Below, in pieces: positions 33,650 to 42,698 of a stretch of 63,342 bases of DNA. The translations under genes and the position numbers were made by a program. Source of the stretch: an uncultured Spartobacteria bacterium (GTDB lineage Bacteria; Verrucomicrobiota; Verrucomicrobiia; Chthoniobacterales; JAATET01); NCBI GenBank assembly GCA_938011325.1, contig CALLUD010000020.1, forward strand, positions 1-63,342, written 5' to 3'. Each line of letters starts with the position of its first letter. Position 1 is the stretch's first letter. The notes beneath the pieces were generated by a model. That model ran no database searches. It was given only the letters and a program-made list of their open reading frames with translations, and was not told the origin of the DNA.

Positions 33650-35050
33650 TCAATGCCCGTAGCTGAAGAGGCGCCGCTCCTCAATGATGGTGGCGACTTC
33701 GGGCGGGACCGACTCCTTCCACGACGGATCCTTCTCCCGGATCTTGGCGAGCACCTGAGCGGAGGTGATGCCGAGATATTCCGGGTGATAGTTCTGGATC
33801 GGCATCACAAAGCGGTTCTCCAGCAGGTGTTGGTAGAGGTGGGAGAGGTTCGGCGCGACCTTGTAATCCAGCGCGGTGGTGAGTTTTCCGTCGGGCGAGA
33901 GAAGGGGGTAGACGTAAAGTTTCACGCCGGTTTTGAAGAGGCGGCCGAGCCCTTCGAGAATGCCGCCCTCGAGGTCCTTGTAGTATTTTTCCTCGAAGAT
34001 TTCCTGCAGGCTCGGAATGCCGAGCGGCAGCCCGATCATGCGATCCGTGTAGCGGGTGAGGTAGTTGATGAGGCGGTAGTATTCGCCGTAGTTGGAGATC
34101 AGCACCGTGCGGCCGAGCGCGCCGAGCATGTCGACACGGTCGAGGAAATCGAGCAGGTCGATCTCGCCGCTGCGCAGCAGGTTCTGCATCGTGATTTCCA
34201 TCAGGATCTCCGGCTTCTCGTCCCCGAGTTGTTCCTCGGCGAGAAACATCTGCAACGCGCAATCGAGCATGTCGTTTGTCACGAGCGTGACCGGCCGAAA
34301 ACTGCCTCGCTCGACAAGCAGCGGTTTCTTGTAAAAGGCGTCCGCGGCATTCACGACCTCGCCGTCGGCGCGGAAGAGCGCGGCTTTCGTGAGCCCCTGC
34401 GTGACGAGCTGGAGCGCCATGAGCCGATTGTCGACGTGTGAGAAATCCGGACCGGAGAACCGGATCATGTCGACCTCGATGCGTTCGGGAGAAAGATCGT
34501 CGAGCAACGAGCCGATCAGCGCGTCCGGCCGGTTCCGCAGGAAGAATGCGCCATAGATGAGATTTACGCCGATGATTCCCAGCGCCTCCTGCTGCGCCAG
34601 ATTGTGCGGGTCGAGCATTCGGACGTGGAGGATGATCTCGTTCGTCTCCGCACGCGGCGACGACTGGAATCGCAGTCCCATCCAGCCGTGGGATTCATCG
34701 TGCCGGCGAAAGCTCCGCGCCGCGACCGTGTCGGCGAAGGCGAAAAACGTGCGCTGGTCGCCCACCTTGGCATCCAGGCGCTCAAGCAGCAGGTTGAACT
34801 CGTGGTTCAGCATCGTGTCGAGCCGCCGCCGGCTGACGTAGCGGCCCGCACTGCCGTAGATGGCATCACTGAACGTCATGTCGTAGGCGGAGATGGTCTT
34901 CGCCACCGTGCCCGAGGCACCGCCGACATGGAAAAACCGCCGGGCGACTTCCTGACCTGCACCGATCTCGGCAAACGTTCCGTAGATCCGGCTGTCCATG
35001 TTGATTTGAAACGCCTTCTTGTTTACCTGCCGGTCGAATTTGTCATCCAT
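33650..35050 (-). CDS. Conserved 466-aa protein of unknown function
   Basis: A 466-aa soluble protein with a very conserved-looking N-terminus (MDSRIYGTFAEIGAGQEVAR, then GTVAKTISAYDMTFSDAIYG). I recall near-identical proteins in cyanobacteria and Bacteroidota, where database names such as nicotinate-nucleotide adenylyltransferase are used. I see no (H/T)xGH nucleotidyltransferase motif here, so I would not adopt that name. No signal peptide or membrane segment is present. It is upstream of ugpQ with a stop/start junction at 33650-33653. The start is the ATG at 35050; an internal Met18 is the alternative. Confidence 0.75.
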   Translation of the reverse strand: MDDKFDRQVNKKAFQINMDSRIYGTFAEIGAGQEVARRFFHVGGASGTVAKTISAYDMTFSDAIYGSAGRYVSRRRLDTMLNHEFNLLLERLDAKVGDQRTFFAFADTVAARSFRRHDESHGWMGLRFQSSPRAETNEIILHVRMLDPHNLAQQEALGIIGVNLIYGAFFLRNRPDALIGSLLDDLSPERIEVDMIRFSGPDFSHVDNRLMALQLVTQGLTKAALFRADGEVVNAADAFYKKPLLVERGSFRPVTLVTNDMLDCALQMFLAEEQLGDEKPEILMEITMQNLLRSGEIDLLDFLDRVDMLGALGRTVLISNYGEYYRLINYLTRYTDRMIGLPLGIPSLQEIFEEKYYKDLEGGILEGLGRLFKTGVKLYVYPLLSPDGKLTTALDYKVAPNLSHLYQHLLENRFVMPIQNYHPEYLGITSAQVLAKIREKDPSWKESVPPEVATIIEERRLFSYGH

Positions 35051-35127
35051 GACTCCCTCAACATGGAGGAGGTTCGCGGTGGGATGAAGGGGAAATCTCC
35101 GCGAACTTTGATGCTGGCCGCCGGCGC

Positions 35128-36243
35128 TCAGGAGCCGACGATCTCCACGAGAAGCCGGGAGAGAACGATGGACTCGGCAAGCTGGGTCGTGACGAGGTCG
35201 CGGTTGGCGCGCTCACAGGCGAGCAAGGCGGCGTGCAGCTCTGGCAGCGTGTATCGGCGGCAGTTCATCGCGGCGATACCGAGGGGATAGGTGCTCAGCG
35301 AGCCGTCCTTTTTGCGTGGCAGGTGTGCGAGCGCGGACTCCGGGAGGCGTTTGAGCGCGCCGGCGAAAAATTGCGGCTGTGCCGGTGGCGGAATCCGGTG
35401 GGTTTCCATGAGATCCTTCACGACGAGCAGATTCCGGACGGTGGGAAGAATGGCGGCCAGCAGAATGCCGACGCCCTTTTCGCCCTGCCGGAAAAGCTGG
35501 TCGAGCGTCCTCACGCAGAGGCGCACGTCGCGCTGGGCGATGGCATTGCTCAGGTCGAAGATGCCACCGGCGCGTGTGGCGGGAACGAGTTCCCGCACCT
35601 GCTCGACGGTAAGCGCCTGGTCGGAGCCAAAGGCGACCAGGAGTTTCTCGATTTCGTTGTCGAGCTGGCGCGTCTCGGCGCCCACCCGCGCGGCAAGCAC
35701 GGCGGCGGCATCGGGATCGAGCCTCAGTCCGGCCTGTGCGGCGCGCCGGCTCACCCAGTCGACGATGTCGTCCTCGGTGGCGCCCCAGCCGAAGTCGGGC
35801 TTGTCGAAGAGGTGGACGTTGGCGAGTTTGCCAAGCGTCTTGTAGGCGGAGCGCCGCTTGTCGGGGTCGATCGCGGAAAGGAGAAACACGACGCCGTCGG
35901 GAAGCCCTCGTTCCAACACCGAGAGAAGCTCCTCGATTGCCTTCGTGACCGTTTCGGACCGGCCGGCAACGCTGTCCGCGAAAAAGCTCGCGCTCTTCAA
36001 CCAGACAAGTTTTTCGCCGCCAAAGAAAGGGACTGTGAGCAACGCTTCGATCGTCGCGCGGATGCGGCTCTCGGCTTCGTCAACGGTGGCCGTCGCGCCA
36101 TCGATGGTTTCGACGGCGAACGGGTCATCCGAAGGCGCGAGTTCGGCGGCGAGACCGGTGGCGGCTTTTTTTACCGCGGCCTCGTCGGAGCCGGTGACGA
36201 AATGGATATTCGAGCTGGCGGTCTTCTTTTTCGCGGCGGGCAT
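35128..36243 (-). CDS. holA: DNA polymerase III subunit delta
   Basis: A 371-aa clamp-loader wrench subunit. It opens the beta sliding clamp within the tau/gamma-delta-delta' complex. IHFVTGSDEAAVKKAA starts domain I; the middle carries the diverged AAA+ fold (VVFLLSAIDPDKRRSAYKTL); DNEIEKLLVAFG and IFDLSNAIAQRD belong to the C-terminal collar region. I chose the ATG at 36243 (MPAAKKK); the frame extends upstream but overlaps a small 49-codon frame. The start lies 5 bases after that small frame's stop, downstream of uvrB. Confidence 0.9.
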   Translation of the reverse strand: MPAAKKKTASSNIHFVTGSDEAAVKKAATGLAAELAPSDDPFAVETIDGATATVDEAESRIRATIEALLTVPFFGGEKLVWLKSASFFADSVAGRSETVTKAIEELLSVLERGLPDGVVFLLSAIDPDKRRSAYKTLGKLANVHLFDKPDFGWGATEDDIVDWVSRRAAQAGLRLDPDAAAVLAARVGAETRQLDNEIEKLLVAFGSDQALTVEQVRELVPATRAGGIFDLSNAIAQRDVRLCVRTLDQLFRQGEKGVGILLAAILPTVRNLLVVKDLMETHRIPPPAQPQFFAGALKRLPESALAHLPRKKDGSLSTYPLGIAAMNCRRYTLPELHAALLACERANRDLVTTQLAESIVLSRLLVEIVGS

Positions 36244-36248
36244 GGGTT

Positions 36249-36398
36249 TCAGTCGGCGGCAATCGTGCGCCATGCCAGTCGGTCGGCAATGACGGCGATG
36301 ACGATCGAAAACGCCACGAGAATGACGGAGAAAATCGCCGCGGTCGAGCAAGCGCCAGCCTCGGTGTGGAAATAAATCGAGAGGGGCAGCGCTCTCAT
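36249..36398 (-). pseudogene. 49-aa frame resembling the C-terminus of an ABC transporter permease
   Basis: A 49-codon frame starting with an ATG at 36398 that overlaps the uvrB stop as ATGA and ending 5 bases before holA. The product starts MRALPLSIYFHTEAG and continues with a 20-residue hydrophobic helix and a basic end (DRLAWR). This is how ModB/ThiP/FbpB-type permeases end (LPLxIY, acidic-Gly, AA, a last transmembrane helix, then Arg-rich). The rest of a permease is absent because uvrB lies immediately upstream, so I read it as a remnant, though the perfect coupling would also allow a functional membrane micropeptide. Confidence 0.45.
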
Positions 36399-38560
36399 TT
36401 CTTCGCCGCGCGTCGGCGGCCGGCCTTGTATTTCACCGGCTTCGGCTTTGGGGAGATTTTCTCGATTCCACCGCCGGCCTTGAGTTCGGCGATCTGGTCG
36501 CGCAGGAGGGCGGCGCGTTCGTATTCGAGATTCGCGGCGGCGGTCGCCATGTCGCGCTCCAGTTCCTGGATCAGCTCGTGGAGATCGAAGTCGGGAGCGG
36601 TTTCCTGGACGATCGATTTCTCGACCTCGCGGGCCGATTTCAGAATCACATGCAGGCTTTCCTGAACGGCGCGCACGACGCTCTTCGGCTCGATGCCATT
36701 TGCCTTGTTGTAGGCGATCTGGCGGGCGCGACGGTATTCGCTGATTTCAATGAGCGCCTGAATGCTCTTCGTGATGATGTCGGCGAAGAGCACGACCTCG
36801 CCATTCACGTGGCGCGCGGCACGGCCGGCTGTCTGAATGAGACTCGTCTGGCTGCGCAGATAGCCTTCCTTGTCGGCGTCGAGAATGCAGACGAGCGAAA
36901 CCTCCGGGAGGTCGAGACCTTCGCGCAGGAGATTGATGCCGACCAGCACATCGCATTCGCCGGCGCGGAGGCTGCGGAGAATTTCCACGCGCTCGATCGT
37001 GTCGATGTCGCTGTGGAGGTAGCGCACCTTGAGCCCGATGTCGCGAAGGTAGTCGGCGAGATCCTCGGCGGTGCGTTTGGTGAGCGTGGTGACGAGCACG
37101 CGTTCGCCCTTTTCGATGACCTGCCTGCAACGCTCGATGGTTTCATCGATCTGCCCTGCGAGCGGGCGCACGGTGATCTTCGGATCAAGCAGTCCGGTCG
37201 GCCGGATGATCTGCTCGACGATGAGCGGCGCGCCCGGGGTGTGGCAGTCGAACTCGCGTTCGTTCGCCCGATAGCTGCCGGCCACGGCCGCGGGATCCGG
37301 CTGCTCCGAGAAGGATTTGTCGGGGTTTGGGATGTAGGTGGTGTTTCCGACGATGCTGTTGCGAAGCTCGAATCCGCCGGGAGTCGCGCTCACATAGACG
37401 ATCTGGTTCGTCATCGACATGAACTCGTCGAAGTTCAACGGACGGTTGTCGAGCGCACTGGGGAGCCGGAAGCCATGCTCGACGAGCACGGTCTTTCGCG
37501 ACCGATCGCCGGCATACATGCCGCCGATCTGCGGGACGGTGGCATGCGACTCGTCGATGACGAGCAGGAAATCCTTCGGCATGAAATCCATCAACGTGTA
37601 GGGTCGCGAGCCGGGCGGGCGGCCGCTGAGGTGGCGCGAGTAATTTTCGATGCCATTGCAGAAGCCCATTTCCTGCATCATCTCGAGGTCGAACTCGGTG
37701 CGCATCTTGATGCGCTGCGCCTCGATGAGCTTGCCCTGTTTCTCGAACTCGACGACGCGCTGATCCAGCTCCTCGCGGATGGCGCGCATCGCCGCATTCA
37801 ATTTGTCGTAGGGCGTGACGAACTGCTTCGCGGGATAGAGCGTGAGATTCGTGAGTCGCGCGGTGACGTTGCCGGTGAGCGGATCGAACTCGCTGATGCG
37901 GTCGATCTCGTCGCCGAAGAATTCGACACGAATCGCGCGGTCGTCGCTTTGCGCCGGATGGACCTCGACGGTGTCGCCACGCACGCGGAACTTGCCGCGC
38001 TCGAAGGCGATGTCGTTCCGCTCGTAGAGCATGTCAATGAGCTTTGCGAGAAACGCCTCACGGGTCATTTGCATGCCCTCGCGAATCGTCACGAGCATCT
38101 GGAGGAAATCCTCGGGCGAGGCCAGGCCGTAGATGCACGAAACGCTTGCGACCACGATGGTATCGCGACGTGAGAGGAGGGAACTTACCGCGGAGAGTCG
38201 CAGGCGCTCGATCTCCTCGTTGATCGACGAATCCTTCTCGATGTAGGTGTCCGTGCGCGGAATGTAGGCCTCGGGCTGGTAGTAATCGAAGTAGCTGACG
38301 AAATACTCGACGGCGTTGCGCGGGAAGAACTGCTTGAACTCGCTGTAGAGCTGGGCGGCCAGCGTCTTGTTGTGCGACATGATGAGCGTCGGACGATCCA
38401 GCTCCCGAATGACATTCGCCATGGTGAATGTCTTCCCGGAGCCGGTGACACCGAGCAGCGTCTGGTGGCGATTGCCGGCCAGCAGCGATCGGGTGAGCTT
38501 TTCGATCGCCTGACCCTGATCGCCGCGTGGCTGGTAGTTCGACGCGAGCTCAAAAGGCAT
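36395..38560 (-). CDS. uvrB: Excinuclease ABC subunit B
   Basis: A 721-aa DNA-repair helicase-like protein that verifies damage and recruits UvrC. Walker A is LLGVTGSGKT, the beta-hairpin region runs through YYQPEAYIPRTDTYIEKDSS, DFLLVIDESH is the DEAD-type Walker B, and the C-terminal UVR domain (LIQELERDMATAAANLEYER) contacts UvrC. A Lys/Arg tail follows. It is full length, with no break. Its stop overlaps the start of the 49-codon permease-like frame. Confidence 0.97.
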   Translation of the reverse strand: MPFELASNYQPRGDQGQAIEKLTRSLLAGNRHQTLLGVTGSGKTFTMANVIRELDRPTLIMSHNKTLAAQLYSEFKQFFPRNAVEYFVSYFDYYQPEAYIPRTDTYIEKDSSINEEIERLRLSAVSSLLSRRDTIVVASVSCIYGLASPEDFLQMLVTIREGMQMTREAFLAKLIDMLYERNDIAFERGKFRVRGDTVEVHPAQSDDRAIRVEFFGDEIDRISEFDPLTGNVTARLTNLTLYPAKQFVTPYDKLNAAMRAIREELDQRVVEFEKQGKLIEAQRIKMRTEFDLEMMQEMGFCNGIENYSRHLSGRPPGSRPYTLMDFMPKDFLLVIDESHATVPQIGGMYAGDRSRKTVLVEHGFRLPSALDNRPLNFDEFMSMTNQIVYVSATPGGFELRNSIVGNTTYIPNPDKSFSEQPDPAAVAGSYRANEREFDCHTPGAPLIVEQIIRPTGLLDPKITVRPLAGQIDETIERCRQVIEKGERVLVTTLTKRTAEDLADYLRDIGLKVRYLHSDIDTIERVEILRSLRAGECDVLVGINLLREGLDLPEVSLVCILDADKEGYLRSQTSLIQTAGRAARHVNGEVVLFADIITKSIQALIEISEYRRARQIAYNKANGIEPKSVVRAVQESLHVILKSAREVEKSIVQETAPDFDLHELIQELERDMATAAANLEYERAALLRDQIAELKAGGGIEKISPKPKPVKYKAGRRRAAKK

Positions 38561-38602
38561 AAACCCCTACGATACGTCGCAAGGGCTGCGAGGCAAGGTT
38601 GG

Positions 38603-40633
38603 CTAATTGCCTTTGCCTCGCGGCTTCAGGATAATCCGAAGACGGTCCTGCTTGTTGATGTTCGTCGGCGAGAACGCGGCGAATTTGATGCGGCGCGTGC
38701 CCTTGACGTCGCGGGAAGGACGGACTTCAAGAATGAGCTCCAGCGGTTTGGAGGGGGTGACCGTCGTCGAGTAGTATTTTCCGTCGTCCATGACCCCGGC
38801 GAGATTGTGCTTGTTGCGCAGAATTCGATAGGGGTGACCCAGCTGACCCAGCGTGGAGATGTAAAAAACTTCCGACCGCGAACCTGCGTTGGAGACGGTG
38901 ACGGGAATCCTGATTTTCTTCGTTCCGCGATAGTTCACGACATAGCGCTGTGTGGAACGACCGAAGCGATTGAGCCCGACGCGGGAACTCCGGCCCACAT
39001 AGATGTCGGGCTGTGATTCCACCTTCAGCAGCGAGGAGATATCGCCCGAGAGGGTATACGCGCCCATGCTGTTGTAGTTCGAGAATCCGACGTCCGTCCC
39101 CCCGGAGCCGCTGTATCCGGTGCCGGTGACCTTGAGGATGTAGGACCCTTTGCGCACAACGGCCTGAAACAATGTGGAGAGGGAGTCGAAGCCGGTTTGA
39201 GTGACCAGCTCCACTCCGCGGTCATCCAGCAAGCTCAGTTGAAGCTTGAGGTTCGGACCGACCTGGGCGGGATTTGCGGAAATCAGCAGAGTTCCGTAGC
39301 GAAGAATATCGAGGCGATAGTAGTGGGCTTCGTTGGTGCGACCGATCAACCCGGATTGAGCAATGTTGCCATCCTCGATCACGGGTGGCAGTGCCAGATC
39401 GGGAGTCAGCGGGGCTTGAGGAAGCGCGTAGCCGAATCCGTTCTTGTCGCTTGCGATGATTGCGAGGTCGTCCTCCTTGTTATTGGCATTGGGATATTCC
39501 CCTTTGCTCCATTGCACGACCGTCCGCGAGTAGCCGACACCCATGATGGGTGCCCAGCTCAGCGGACCGCTGCCATGCCCCGTATAGTAATCCTCTTCCG
39601 GGGTGGTCCGGCCATCGTGTCCCAGGCCAAGCGTGTGACCGAGTTCATGAGACGCCGCATCGGAGACGGTCTTTCCGCTGGTGCCGACGCCCTTGGTGAA
39701 GACCCAGCAAGGGACGGTATCCGAAAAGCCTTTGCCGCTTCCCGAAAAGCTGTTGATGAGGGCCACGCCACCCGCGTCAGGATAGAAGTCGTTTGTCGCG
39801 GTGACGATGCAGCGCATGCGCCGTCCGGGAGGGGCGGCATCGTATTTCGCCCGATCGGTGGTGACGTTGACGTTGAACGGGAGGAAATCCTCCGCCACAC
39901 GTCGCCAGCAACTGTCGATCTCTGCTGCGGACATTCCCGCGGGTGCTGCGTTAATGGTTTGCCCTCCGTTCCAGTTCGGATCGGTGACGACCTCGCCATC
40001 GAAATCGAGATAAAATACCGCAGGAGCCCCCGGGCGACTGTCCGGTTGGGAAAGAGCCGGAAGCGGCGCGGGACCAACTTCGGCCACGGGCGCAACGGCT
40101 GCGATGGTGGGGAGTTTCGCGCAGATCACCTCGCCGATGGGCTGCTCCTCGAGGTTGGCGGCCGCGGAGTCTCCCGAAACGACATACGCGACACCCGCAT
40201 CCTCCAAAAGCACCGTTCCGCTGACGGTGCCATCCTTTTCCGAAATACTGAACGAGCCGGTTTTACCGGAGACCTTGAGCTTGCCAGCCACACGCTTCCA
40301 GCCGGAGCGATCCGTCTCCGAGAAATTGACGGTCCCGGTTCCCACGGCCCCGTCGAAGAGGGGAAGGGTCACCTGCTCCCCTCGCTGAATGGTCCGAAAT
40401 CGATCCGGTTTTGCCAGCGTCACCCGGCCCTGCCGGATTTTCCCACGTCCCGAGGAGGTGGAACTCTGGGGTGACGCGGTGGCAGGTGCGACCGCGGCGA
40501 CCTTCGGTTGGTCAACGACGCGCGGATTCTCCCACAGGGCGGTCGCCGCCTGAAGGCCGACCGTAGAGGCAGCCAGCAGCGCGGTGACGAGAAAACAGGA
40601 AATTCGAAAACGGAAAAACGGAGGGAACTGCAC
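38603..40633 (-). CDS. Secreted metzincin-type zinc metalloprotease
   Basis: A 676-aa exported protein from a GTG start at 40633, which gives a clean signal peptide (FRISCFLVTALLAASTVGLQA); a TTG at 40699 would add 22 unlikely residues through the promoter region. The catalytic motif HELGHTLGLGH (329-339) supplies three zinc-binding His and the Glu, and WAPIMGVGY downstream is the Met-turn, so it is a metzincin. The N-terminal 200 residues have a beta-type domain and an Ala/Pro-rich linker; the C-terminal 300 residues are beta-rich, with a pre-peptidase-like domain (YYRLDILRYGTLLISANPA). Its substrate is unknown. Confidence 0.85.
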   Translation of the reverse strand: MQFPPFFRFRISCFLVTALLAASTVGLQAATALWENPRVVDQPKVAAVAPATASPQSSTSSGRGKIRQGRVTLAKPDRFRTIQRGEQVTLPLFDGAVGTGTVNFSETDRSGWKRVAGKLKVSGKTGSFSISEKDGTVSGTVLLEDAGVAYVVSGDSAAANLEEQPIGEVICAKLPTIAAVAPVAEVGPAPLPALSQPDSRPGAPAVFYLDFDGEVVTDPNWNGGQTINAAPAGMSAAEIDSCWRRVAEDFLPFNVNVTTDRAKYDAAPPGRRMRCIVTATNDFYPDAGGVALINSFSGSGKGFSDTVPCWVFTKGVGTSGKTVSDAASHELGHTLGLGHDGRTTPEEDYYTGHGSGPLSWAPIMGVGYSRTVVQWSKGEYPNANNKEDDLAIIASDKNGFGYALPQAPLTPDLALPPVIEDGNIAQSGLIGRTNEAHYYRLDILRYGTLLISANPAQVGPNLKLQLSLLDDRGVELVTQTGFDSLSTLFQAVVRKGSYILKVTGTGYSGSGGTDVGFSNYNSMGAYTLSGDISSLLKVESQPDIYVGRSSRVGLNRFGRSTQRYVVNYRGTKKIRIPVTVSNAGSRSEVFYISTLGQLGHPYRILRNKHNLAGVMDDGKYYSTTVTPSKPLELILEVRPSRDVKGTRRIKFAAFSPTNINKQDRLRIILKPRGKGN

Positions 40634-40679
40634 GGTGGTGAAGACTGATAATGAACCGAACTTAGCATAATGGTTGAAA

Positions 40680-40699
40680 TTGCAAATATTCGTTTGCAA
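40680..40699. promoter_or_regulatory. Perfect inverted repeat between metzincin and mqnE genes
   Basis: TTGCAAA-TATTCG-TTTGCAA: seven-base arms, 6-base centre, in the AT-rich divergent gap between the metalloprotease (start 40633) and mqnE (start 40761). The symmetry and position suggest the binding site of a dimeric regulator controlling one or both genes; the regulator is not known. Confidence 0.45.
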
Positions 40700-40760
40700 A
40701 AAACCGTCGCGGGATTTTCGCGACTTGCGGGCGGCGCGGACGGAGCTAGAAAGAAGGAAG

Positions 40761-41894
40761 ATGCCACTTGAAGTAAACCGCCGACTGCTCGCCCCGGAGC
40801 TTCATCCGATTCTCGACAAGGTGAAGGCCGGGGAGCGGATCTCGGACGCCGATGCGACCGTGCTTTACGAGAGCCCGGATCTCAACGGGGTCGGAGCCAT
40901 CGCCAACATCGTGCGCGAGCGCAAGAACGGCAACGTCGCCACCTACATCCACAACCGCTACATCAATTACTCGAACGTCTGCCTGCTCTCGTGCCAGTTC
41001 TGTGCCTTTGGCGCGAAGAAGCGGGAGCCGCACGCGTTCGAACTCGCGATTCCGGAGATTGTCGCCACGGTGCAGGAAGCCCTTCACGAGGGGATTACGG
41101 AAATTCACATGGTTGGCGGGTTGCATCCGACGCTGAAAGCCGAGTGGTATCTGGAACTCCTGCGCACGTTGAAAGGGCTGGATCCCGAGCTGCATGTGAA
41201 GGCGTTCACCGCCGTCGAGATCCGGCATCTGGCGGATCGCGTTTTCAAGATGCCGGTGCGGGAGACGCTGGAGCTTTTGCGGGAGAATGGACTGGGCGCG
41301 ATCACCGGTGGAGGGGCCGAGATTTTTGATCCGGAAATCCGCAATCAAATCTGCCGCGGAAAGGAGACCGCCGAGGAATGGGCGGATGTCCATCGCACGT
41401 GGCATCAAATCGGCGGCCGCAGCACGGCCACGATGCTCTACGGGCACATTGAGAAGACGCACCATCGGGTCGATCACCTTCGGCGTCTTCGCGAGCTGCA
41501 GGACGAGACCGGCGGATTTACGGGATTCATTCCGTTTGCCTTCGAGCCGGAGGGAGCGCGCCCGGTGTTGCAAGGCATCCCGCATGCCACCGCCGTCGAG
41601 GAACTGCGCAATCTCGCGGTGAGCCGCGTGTATCTCGACAACTTCGATCACATCACGGCCTATTGGATCAGCCTCGGATTGCCGCTGGCCCAGGTGTCGC
41701 TCAACTACGGCGTTGACGACCTGCATGGCACGATCATCGAGGAGAAGATTTTTCACATGGCGGGGGCGACGACGCCGCAGCAGCAGACCGTTTACGCGCT
41801 CGAAAAGGCGATTCGCGAAGCGGGCCGTGAGCCGATGCAGCGGAATACGTTTTACGAGCGCATTCCGTCGACCGCCACGCGACAGGCAGCCTGA
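40761..41894 (+). CDS. mqnE: Aminofutalosine synthase (radical SAM)
   Basis: A 377-aa radical SAM enzyme of the futalosine route to menaquinone, making aminofutalosine from 3-[(1-carboxyvinyl)oxy]benzoate and SAM. The [4Fe-4S] motif is C74-x3-C78-x2-C81 (NVCLLSCQFCAFG). TGGGAEIFDP and VSLNYGVDDLHGTIIEEKI are shared with MqnE/MqnC enzymes; the neighbouring mqnA and the sequence type favour MqnE. A purine-rich AAGAAGGAAG directly precedes the ATG at 40761. mqnA follows with no gap. Confidence 0.92.
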   Translation: MPLEVNRRLLAPELHPILDKVKAGERISDADATVLYESPDLNGVGAIANIVRERKNGNVATYIHNRYINYSNVCLLSCQFCAFGAKKREPHAFELAIPEIVATVQEALHEGITEIHMVGGLHPTLKAEWYLELLRTLKGLDPELHVKAFTAVEIRHLADRVFKMPVRETLELLRENGLGAITGGGAEIFDPEIRNQICRGKETAEEWADVHRTWHQIGGRSTATMLYGHIEKTHHRVDHLRRLRELQDETGGFTGFIPFAFEPEGARPVLQGIPHATAVEELRNLAVSRVYLDNFDHITAYWISLGLPLAQVSLNYGVDDLHGTIIEEKIFHMAGATTPQQQTVYALEKAIREAGREPMQRNTFYERIPSTATRQAA

Positions 41895-42698
41895 GTGCAA
41901 GCGCGGACATCAGACGAGTCGCCGGGCGTGAGCGCGGACGACATTCGACAATGGAGGATTGGCTCGGTGCCCTACCTCAACGCGTGGCCGCTGGTCCACG
42001 GGCTGGGCGACCATGTCCAGATGGCGGTGCCTTCGGAGCTCGCGCAGAGATTTGCGAAAGGGGAGGTGGATGTCGCGTTGATTCCGGTCTTCGAGGCGCT
42101 GTCGAGGCCCGAGGCCGTCATTGCGGACGATATTGCGATCGCGAGTCGCGGCGAGGTGTTCAGCGTGTTCCTCGCGAGTCGCGAGCCGTTTGATTCGCTG
42201 GAGACGATCGCGCTCGACGCGGCATCGCGGACTTCCGTCCATTTGCTGAAGTGCCTCCTGGCGGAGTTTCACGAGCTGGAGCCGACCTATGTCGAAAAGC
42301 CGGAGACGGCGACGCAGGCACGGTTGCTTATCGGCGATGCCGCGATCCAATTCCGGTTGCAGCACGCCGACGACGGCTGGCGGTTTCTCGATCTCGGCGA
42401 GGAATGGATGCGGTGCACGGGGCTTCCCTTTGTGTTTGCGTGCTGGATCTTTCGCCCGGGTTTCGAGCCTGCCGAGCCGCTCGCGAATCTGCTGCGATCC
42501 GCGAAACGATCGGGACTGATGGCCATCGAGGAATTCGCCGCAAAGTCAGAGAACCCGGATTTTGTCCGCGAGTATTTCGGGCGGCACGTCCGTTACGATC
42601 TTCGGACGGATGAGCGGAAGGCGATCGAGCTTTTCGGCACGCTGCTTCGCAAGCACGGTCACGTAGACGTTCCGGAAACGAAAATCCGCTACGTCTAG
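41895..42698 (+). CDS. mqnA: Chorismate dehydratase
   Basis: A 267-aa periplasmic-binding-protein-fold enzyme making 3-[(1-carboxyvinyl)oxy]benzoate from chorismate, the step before MqnE. RIGSVPYLNAWPLVHGL is the typical start, followed by VDVALIPVFEA and LGEEWMRCTGLPFVFACWIF. The start is a GTG at 41895 directly after the mqnE stop, so the pair is one transcript. Its TAG stop shares the palindrome CTAG with the stop of the convergent flavoprotein gene. Confidence 0.92.
   Translation: MQARTSDESPGVSADDIRQWRIGSVPYLNAWPLVHGLGDHVQMAVPSELAQRFAKGEVDVALIPVFEALSRPEAVIADDIAIASRGEVFSVFLASREPFDSLETIALDAASRTSVHLLKCLLAEFHELEPTYVEKPETATQARLLIGDAAIQFRLQHADDGWRFLDLGEEWMRCTGLPFVFACWIFRPGFEPAEPLANLLRSAKRSGLMAIEEFAAKSENPDFVREYFGRHVRYDLRTDERKAIELFGTLLRKHGHVDVPETKIRYV

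Noticed and set aside
40634..40699. Upstream TTG start at 40699 for the metzincin
   Set aside because: It would place 22 non-signal residues encoded by the AT-rich promoter palindrome before a clean signal peptide; the GTG at 40633 fits better.
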